Shown here piece by piece: positions 1 through 7,519 of a DNA stretch of 7,519 bases (its first letter is position 1; each line of letters opens with the position of its first letter). This stretch comes from Verrucomicrobiota bacterium (GTDB lineage: Bacteria > Verrucomicrobiota > Verrucomicrobiia > Limisphaerales > JAGWYX01). The notes under the pieces were generated by a model, which was given only the letters and a program-made list of their open reading frames with translations, was not told the DNA's origin and searched no databases. The stretch is from the NCBI GenBank assembly GCA_018969165.1, contig JAGWYX010000162.1, positions 1 to 7,519 on the forward strand, given 5' to 3'. The position numbers and the translations under genes were made by a program.

Positions 1-26
1 GCCGCCAGAGGAATAGCGCGCGACCG

Positions 27-45
27 GCCGGCGGCGCGTGCCGGC
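27..45 (-). terminator. Possible GC hairpin downstream of the pilin-like gene
   Basis: Two copies of the self-complementary hexamer GCCGGC (27-32 and 40-45) can pair as a 6-bp all-GC stem around a 7-base loop. The hairpin lies 3 bases beyond the stop codon of the minus-strand pilin-like gene, where a terminator would be expected. On the minus strand it is not followed by a run of T, so it does not fit a classical intrinsic terminator. In DNA this GC-rich such hairpins also arise by chance. This is a weak call. Confidence 0.22.
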
Positions 46-48
46 GGA

Positions 49-777
49 TCAGGGCACCGCCGTGCTGTTTGTCCGCCAGGCGTCCACGATGAACCACATG
101 TTGATCGGGACAAATACCTGGCCGAACTTCTGAAAGCGCACGCTGCCGTCGGCAAAGGAATAATTCGATCCGCCGCTGCCCTGGGCTCCCGGCCGCATGC
201 CGCTGCTGTGTTTGCTCTGGTCCAGCAAGCGGATGTCATCGGTCTCCAGCCAGTCGTAGTAGAAGAGCCCCCAATCGTGCAGCTTCTCCCCAAAAACCAC
301 GGTATCGGATGGGAAATCGATCATGGTATCCTTGACCGGCTGGAGCGCGATGCCCAGGTAATCGGGTTTGAGATTGAAATTGACCGTGTAATAATCGTTC
401 CACCCGTTCATGACGTAGCTGCGCGGGGCTGAGTCGGCCGGCAAGTTGGTGTTGGTCTCGTCCGTGTGCGGCGACGGGGACTTGGGGTCCGAAGGACAGA
501 GCAGAACCGGGAGACTCTGGTAGTCGCTCCACAGGAGGGTGGGCCAGCGAGGTCGGCCACGCGGCCCCAGCGCGCCCTCGTTGTCCTGGGCATAGAGCTG
601 GTTGGCGATCCCGAGCTGCCGGATGTTGTTGGCGCAAGCGATGCGCTGGGCGGCCTGCTTGGCACTGGACAACGCCGGCAGTAACATCGCCGCCAGGATC
701 GCAATAATCGCGATCACCACCAGCAACTCGATCAACGTAAAAGCGGCGTCGCGCGACACAATGATGTAATGCTTCAT
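49..777 (-). CDS. Type IV prepilin-like / pseudopilin protein with H-X-DG C-terminal element
   Basis: This 242-residue protein is a predicted type IV pilin-like or type II secretion pseudopilin-like protein, made as a prepilin and cut by a prepilin peptidase. A 12-residue leader ends in Ala-Ala. Phe13 would be the new N-terminus (+1) and Glu17 the conserved +5 Glu, followed by a hydrophobic helix (about residues 13-36, ending MLLPAL). Next come a CANNIRQLG motif (48-56), a CPSD motif (94-97) and, near the C-terminus, His190 with FADG at 208-211. These elements are typical of the prepilin-type families expanded in Verrucomicrobiota, Lentisphaerota and Planctomycetota. The usual H-X9-DG spacing is H-X19-DG here, with a Gly/Ser-rich stretch between. 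The frame stays open upstream to an ATG at 876, but those extra 33 residues are Arg-rich and would bury the leader, so I chose the ATG at 777, although its Shine-Dalgarno match is poor. It has no secretion or pilus-assembly neighbours here. Its exact role (pilus, secretion or surface protein) is unknown. Confidence 0.9.
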   Translation of the reverse strand: MKHYIIVSRDAAFTLIELLVVIAIIAILAAMLLPALSSAKQAAQRIACANNIRQLGIANQLYAQDNEGALGPRGRPRWPTLLWSDYQSLPVLLCPSDPKSPSPHTDETNTNLPADSAPRSYVMNGWNDYYTVNFNLKPDYLGIALQPVKDTMIDFPSDTVVFGEKLHDWGLFYYDWLETDDIRLLDQSKHSSGMRPGAQGSGGSNYSFADGSVRFQKFGQVFVPINMWFIVDAWRTNSTAVP

Positions 778-826
778 GACGACTTCAACCGGGTTAAGAC
801 TTGGCGGCCGACCCTGAGTCCATCCC
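778..826. promoter_or_regulatory. Divergent intergenic region between pilin-like gene and oxidoreductase
   Basis: The two flanking genes are read away from each other, so promoters for both should lie here. The region is only 49 bases if the oxidoreductase starts at its first ATG (827). It grows to 190 or 214 bases if translation starts at GTG 968 or GTG 992. I searched both strands by eye for sigma-70-like boxes and found no convincing pair. A TTGCCT at 956-961 has only a poor -10 partner. There is no clear operator palindrome. The call rests on gene orientation alone. Confidence 0.3.
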
Positions 827-3800
827 ATGTCCACCAGTCTTCGACGGCGCCTCCACCGCCCACATTCAAAGCTCATCCGGCACTTGGGCCCCGCCGCCAG
901 CCGGTTCGTGAAAATACCACCTTGCCCTGGCGCGGCGCCCAGCCTAAGTCAATACTTGCCTTGGCCCGTGAAAGATGGAAAACTCCCTGCGGTGAAAGTC
1001 GATCCGAGATTCACAAAAGATTCTGGTAGAGAAGTATTTACCGGGAACGAGTTGTTGGTTAAGGGCTGTCTCGAAACCCAAGGCGGCACGCATCTCTGGA
1101 CCGGCTACCCGGGCTCGCCGATCGCCGGGTTTTTCGACACCGCCCAAGACATCGCCGAGCTCCTTCGTGAACATGGAATTCGGGCCACCATCGCCAACAA
1201 CGAAGCCCTCGGAGCCGCGATGGTCAATGGCTCCCAAATGCACGGCTTGCGAGCCATCGCCCTCCAGAAGAGTGTCGGCGTCCACGTCGCCGCCGATGCC
1301 CTCGCTTTGGGTAACCTCGTCGGGGCTCACCCCGAAGGCGGCGCGGTAATCGTCCTGGGCGACGATCCGTGGAGCGACTCGACGCAGGTGCCGGCGGACT
1401 CGCGCTACATCGCCAAGCACCTGATGATGCCAGTGCTCGAACCCAGCGACGCGCAGGAACTCAAAGACTGGATCAACCTCGCCTTCACCCTCTCACGCGA
1501 GAGCGAACTCTACATCGGCTACCTCGTCACCACCAATCAAGCCGACGGTGGCGGCAGCGTCACGGTCTTCCCTAACCAGTTCCCCGCCGTCAATACCCGC
1601 CAGCAGACCACTCTGGACACCGCCACCATCGATTTCGAGCGTAACGTCCTGCTGCCACCCCGCACCTGGCGCAAGGAACAAAACCTCCCCGAACGCTTCG
1701 CCCGGCTCTGGGCCGGCGCCCGCCGACTCGGCGCCAACCGGACCATCCGACCCAAAGACTCCAACACCGCCCTCGCGCGTCTGGGCTTCATCACTTCCGC
1801 GGCCGCCTACTGCTACCTCGAGCATGCCCTGGCTGAATTGGGATTGACCGGCCAATGCGCCATTCTCAAGTTGGGCGTCACCTACCCCCTGGACCCGGAG
1901 CTGATCCTCGAGTTCGCCGCCGACAAGTCCGACTTGTTCGTCATCGAGGAACGCCGCGGTTTCCTGGAGGAGCAGACGGTCGAAATCATCAGTCGCGCCC
2001 GGCAAGCCGAAGGCCGGGCCTTTGCCCGGCTGAATGTCTGGGGCAAGCTGTTCCCGCACGGGCTGCCACCCATCCCGAGTACCCGCGGCCTGAATCCCAG
2101 CAAGCTCATCGAGCGACTGGGCAAACTGTTCCTCACCCTTCCGGACGTGCGCCGCCAGGTTGATGCGGCGCGCGTGCAACACGAATTGGACCTGATCGCC
2201 GAGGTCAAATCCATCCAGGTCGAGGTCGCTCCGCGCACCCCGACCTTCTGCCCGGGGTGCCCGCACCGCGACTCGGCCAGTGTGCTGGTCGAAATCAAAA
2301 AACAATTCCGCGATCCCCTCTACATGCAGCGCGCGCACGGGACCGGCCCGGTGGACCTGGTCTTTCACGGAGACACGGGTTGCTATACCATGCTGATGTT
2401 CGAGCCGACGAAGGATCTCATGCACAATTACAGCGGCATGGGCCTCGGCGGGGGCACCGGCGCCGGCATCGACCCGTTCATCCGCAACAAGCAGGTCGTG
2501 TTCATGGGTGACTCGACCTTCTTCCATAGCGGCCAGATCGCCATCTCCAATTCCCTCAAGAACCATCAGGACATCACTTACATCCTCCTGGACAATAAAA
2601 CCACCGCCATGACCGGCCACCAACCGACGCCGGGACTGGAGGAAAATCTGATGGGCGACCCGACCTACGCCCAGAACATCCAGGGGATCATCGACGCCAT
2701 GATCAATCATGCCAGCGAGGGCGTCACGGTCGTGCGAGTCAATCCGGCCGAACGCGACACCTACCGGCAGTTGCTCGAAAAGACCATCCTGCAAAACGGC
2801 GTGAAGGTGATCCTGGCGGACAAAGAATGCGGCATCACTTTCCATCGCCGCCAAACGCGCGCGGAACGGGGTGTCCTGCGCGCCAAGGGCTTCTTGCCCG
2901 TAAAACAGCATATCAACATCGCCCCCGAGGTGTGCGAGAACTGCCTCGAATGCACCAAGGCCACCGGGTGCCCCGGCCTGACCCTCGAGAAGACTCCGTA
3001 TGGCCAGAAAGTCCAAATCGACCTCTCCTGGTGCGTCAGCGACGGTGCGTGCACGCGGTTCATGGTGACCCCCGCCGGCGGTGGCGCCCTCGTCAAGGCC
3101 TGCCCGGCTTTCGAGGAAGTCACGGTGAAACGCTCGCGGAAACCGCCGCCCCTGATCGACCAACTCGACTTCCAGGGCCTGCCCGCCCCGACCCGCCAAA
3201 CCCTGACGGGAACCTGGCATGGCTACTTGGCCGGCGTCGGCGGCATGGGCATCGGCACCGCCACGGCCATCCTCGTCCTTGCCGGTCAACACGAAGGCTA
3301 CCACGTGCGGTTCTGCGACAAAAAAGGTCTGGCGATCCGCAACGGCGGCGTCTATTCCATGATCACCTTCTCCCCACCCGGCGTCGCCTACTCCTCCAAC
3401 CTCATCCCCTACGGCAAAGCCGATTTGATCCTCGGCGTGGACGTCCTCGAAGCCGCCCGGGCCATCGATCCCAGCACCAATCAACGCGTCGGCAGCCGCA
3501 CCCGCACCGCCGTCGTCGTTAACACTCACAAGACACCGACGATCCTCACGCTGCTGGGGAAGGATGACTTTCAGGTCGAACGGCTGGAAGCCCTCCTGCG
3601 CCAGCACACCCGGGCCGAGGCCTATGTCAGCCATAACGTCTCGGCCCTGTCGGAAAAGTTCTTCGGCACCCAGCTCTACGCCAATATCATGATGCTGGGC
3701 ATCGCCTTCCAACGCGGCCTCTTGCCCCTCACGCTGGCCTCGCTGGAGCAAGCCATCAAAACCAACCTCGGCCCCGCCGCCACTGAAAACCTGCAGGCCT

Positions 3801-4636
3801 TTAACCTCGGCCGCCAACTCGCCCACGCTCCGGCCGCCATCCACCAACTCTTACCCTCCACAACCGAGCCAACGACCTTCACCGAGGTCGTCGCCGACAA
3901 AACCGGCCTCCTCCGCCGGCGCGGACAGAAGCTGGCCGCCGCCTACGAAGAACTCATCGAACGCACAACCAAACATCTGCGTCTCGACCCAGTAACCCTC
4001 GGGGACTTTGCCCGGCGCGTTTACGATCTCATCCAATTCGAAAACGTCGCCTATGCGCGGCGCTATGCCTCCCAGGTCCTGCGCGTTCATGGCCTGGATC
4101 GGCCCGAACACCAGTTTGCGGTCAGTCACGCCGTCCTCTGGAACCTCCACCGGGTGATGCTGATCAAGGACGAAGTTTACGTCGCCCACCTCCTCACCAG
4201 CGAGGAAAAATACCGGCGCGACCGCGCCCGCTACAATGTGGACCCTCGCCGTGGGGACCGCCTCGAATACCGGCACTTGAACCGGCCGCAATTCCGGGTG
4301 CTGGGCTTGACGCTGGCCTGGAATATGAAGAGCCGCGACTGGATGCTGCGCCTGATGAAACACCTGCGGTGGTTGCGCCGCGCCCTGCCCGAGTGGCATC
4401 GCGAAGAAAAGGCGTTTCGCGACTGGTACGGCGGCTTGGTCGAGGGCTTGACTCAAATCCCACGCGAGCCGGCCCGCTACGAAATGCTCGTCCGCATCCT
4501 CCGGCTCCCGGAGGAGGTCACCGGTTATCGCGAAATCCGCTACCCAAAGATGACCGCCGCGCGCGCTCAGGCCGAACAATGGCTCGCCCAACTGGCGCAC
4601 TCGCCAGAGGAGAACCTGCAATTGGCCGTGGCTTGA
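827..4636 (+). CDS. Fused indolepyruvate ferredoxin oxidoreductase-type 2-oxoacid oxidoreductase (IorA-IorB-DUF6537 like)
   Basis: This is a TPP- and Fe-S-dependent enzyme expected to decarboxylate aryl-pyruvates such as indolepyruvate to acyl-CoA in the cytosol, passing electrons to ferredoxin or a similar acceptor. Domains, numbered from ATG 827: pyrimidine-type TPP domain with TGYPGSP (92-98); transketolase-C-like part (about 310-430); TPP-binding domain with CPGCPH (475-480), GDTGCYTM (515-522), GDST (561-564) and NKTTAMTGHQ (590-599), the last diagnostic of IOR alpha subunits; ferredoxin-like insert with Cys703, 706, 709 and 715, then Cys736, 742 and 759; gamma/IorB domain with GVGGMGIG (803-810) and GLAIRNGG (834-841); DUF6537-like C-terminus (about 1010-1255). 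The order and length (1269 residues) fit the single-chain aerobic-bacterial IOR type of about 1,150-1,200 residues, not the archaeal two-subunit form. The start is uncertain: residues 1-47 are rich in Arg, Pro and His and unlike the family, so GTG 968 or GTG 992 may be used. ATG 827 has only a weak GAG 8 bases upstream. Indolepyruvate as substrate is inferred from family. Confidence 0.92.
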   Translation: MSTSLRRRLHRPHSKLIRHLGPAASRFVKIPPCPGAAPSLSQYLPWPVKDGKLPAVKVDPRFTKDSGREVFTGNELLVKGCLETQGGTHLWTGYPGSPIAGFFDTAQDIAELLREHGIRATIANNEALGAAMVNGSQMHGLRAIALQKSVGVHVAADALALGNLVGAHPEGGAVIVLGDDPWSDSTQVPADSRYIAKHLMMPVLEPSDAQELKDWINLAFTLSRESELYIGYLVTTNQADGGGSVTVFPNQFPAVNTRQQTTLDTATIDFERNVLLPPRTWRKEQNLPERFARLWAGARRLGANRTIRPKDSNTALARLGFITSAAAYCYLEHALAELGLTGQCAILKLGVTYPLDPELILEFAADKSDLFVIEERRGFLEEQTVEIISRARQAEGRAFARLNVWGKLFPHGLPPIPSTRGLNPSKLIERLGKLFLTLPDVRRQVDAARVQHELDLIAEVKSIQVEVAPRTPTFCPGCPHRDSASVLVEIKKQFRDPLYMQRAHGTGPVDLVFHGDTGCYTMLMFEPTKDLMHNYSGMGLGGGTGAGIDPFIRNKQVVFMGDSTFFHSGQIAISNSLKNHQDITYILLDNKTTAMTGHQPTPGLEENLMGDPTYAQNIQGIIDAMINHASEGVTVVRVNPAERDTYRQLLEKTILQNGVKVILADKECGITFHRRQTRAERGVLRAKGFLPVKQHINIAPEVCENCLECTKATGCPGLTLEKTPYGQKVQIDLSWCVSDGACTRFMVTPAGGGALVKACPAFEEVTVKRSRKPPPLIDQLDFQGLPAPTRQTLTGTWHGYLAGVGGMGIGTATAILVLAGQHEGYHVRFCDKKGLAIRNGGVYSMITFSPPGVAYSSNLIPYGKADLILGVDVLEAARAIDPSTNQRVGSRTRTAVVVNTHKTPTILTLLGKDDFQVERLEALLRQHTRAEAYVSHNVSALSEKFFGTQLYANIMMLGIAFQRGLLPLTLASLEQAIKTNLGPAATENLQAFNLGRQLAHAPAAIHQLLPSTTEPTTFTEVVADKTGLLRRRGQKLAAAYEELIERTTKHLRLDPVTLGDFARRVYDLIQFENVAYARRYASQVLRVHGLDRPEHQFAVSHAVLWNLHRVMLIKDEVYVAHLLTSEEKYRRDRARYNVDPRRGDRLEYRHLNRPQFRVLGLTLAWNMKSRDWMLRLMKHLRWLRRALPEWHREEKAFRDWYGGLVEGLTQIPREPARYEMLVRILRLPEEVTGYREIRYPKMTAARAQAEQWLAQLAHSPEENLQLAVA

Positions 4637-4643
4637 ATTATGG

Positions 4644-4673
4644 TTGACCCCGGATTTCTTCCGCGTGAAACAT
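4644..4673 (+). promoter_or_regulatory. Weak sigma-70-like promoter candidate upstream of the hybrid kinase
   Basis: TTGACC (4644-4649) matches five of six bases of the -35 consensus and begins 7 bases after the oxidoreductase stop codon. With an 18-base spacer the -10 position would be AAACAT (4668-4673), only three of six matches. If real, it would give the kinase gene its own transcript with a leader of roughly 40 bases. The alternative, read-through from the oxidoreductase across the 86-base gap, is equally possible. I see no convincing terminator in the gap. Confidence 0.2.
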
Positions 4674-4722
4674 CCTCGCGCCCAGATTCGGTCCCGCCTG
4701 GTGTCCCGCCACCGCGCCGCGG

Positions 4723-7519
<2,797 letters not shown>

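Noticed and set aside
778..876. N-terminal extension of the pilin-like gene to an ATG at 876
   Set aside because: The extra 33 residues are Arg-rich, unlike a prepilin leader. The downstream ATG at 777 gives a normal 12-residue leader before the cleavage site.
1493..3847. 784-codon open frame on the minus strand opposite the oxidoreductase
   Set aside because: It has the same phase relation as the antisense frame over the kinase (codon position 1 opposite the wobble base) and the same low-complexity composition. The sense strand has diagnostic IOR motifs throughout.
3851..4621. 256-codon minus-strand frame opposite the DUF6537-like region
   Set aside because: It is antisense to a coding region and shows no motif. 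Codon bias of the sense gene explains the lack of stops.
4651..4663. Small hairpin CGGA-TTTCT-TCCG after the oxidoreductase stop
   Set aside because: The stem is only 4 bp and no T-run follows, so it is too weak to call a terminator.

Overview
This is a GC-rich bacterial window with strongly C/G-ending codons. It holds three real protein genes and no RNA gene, CRISPR array, transposase or plasmid feature that I can see. The best clue to the organism is the leftmost gene, a type IV pilin-like/pseudopilin protein with the N-terminal AFTLIE...AIIAILAAMLLPAL signature, a CANNIRQLG motif, a CPSD motif and a C-terminal H-X(n)-DG element. That architecture is heavily amplified in the Verrucomicrobiota, Lentisphaerota and Planctomycetota. 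A verrucomicrobial origin is therefore my best inference, though no marker gene here proves it.

Layout, left to right: positions 1-48 lie downstream of the pilin gene and contain a short GC hairpin. Positions 49-777 (minus strand) encode the prepilin-like protein. Positions 778-826 (up to 991 if the next gene starts later) form a divergent intergenic region. Positions 827-4636 (plus strand) encode a very long fused 2-oxoacid:ferredoxin oxidoreductase of the indolepyruvate ferredoxin oxidoreductase (IOR) type: alpha-type TPP domains, a ferredoxin-like insert, a gamma/IorB-type domain and a DUF6537-like C-terminal domain in one chain. After an 86-base gap, positions 4723-7519 (plus strand) encode a soluble hybrid sensor histidine kinase (GAF-PAS-PAS-HisKA-HATPase-REC-REC) whose 3' end lies beyond the window.

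The three genes do not form an obvious pathway. The oxidoreductase probably turns aryl-pyruvates (transaminated aromatic amino acids) into acyl-CoA while reducing an electron acceptor. The kinase is a cytosolic signalling protein that may or may not be co-transcribed with it. I do not see an undescribed system. The points most worth a second look are the altered second cysteine cluster of the oxidoreductase, its uncertain N-terminus, the enlarged H-X-DG spacing of the pilin-like protein, and the two near-identical PAS motifs together with the Cys-less GAF motif in the kinase.
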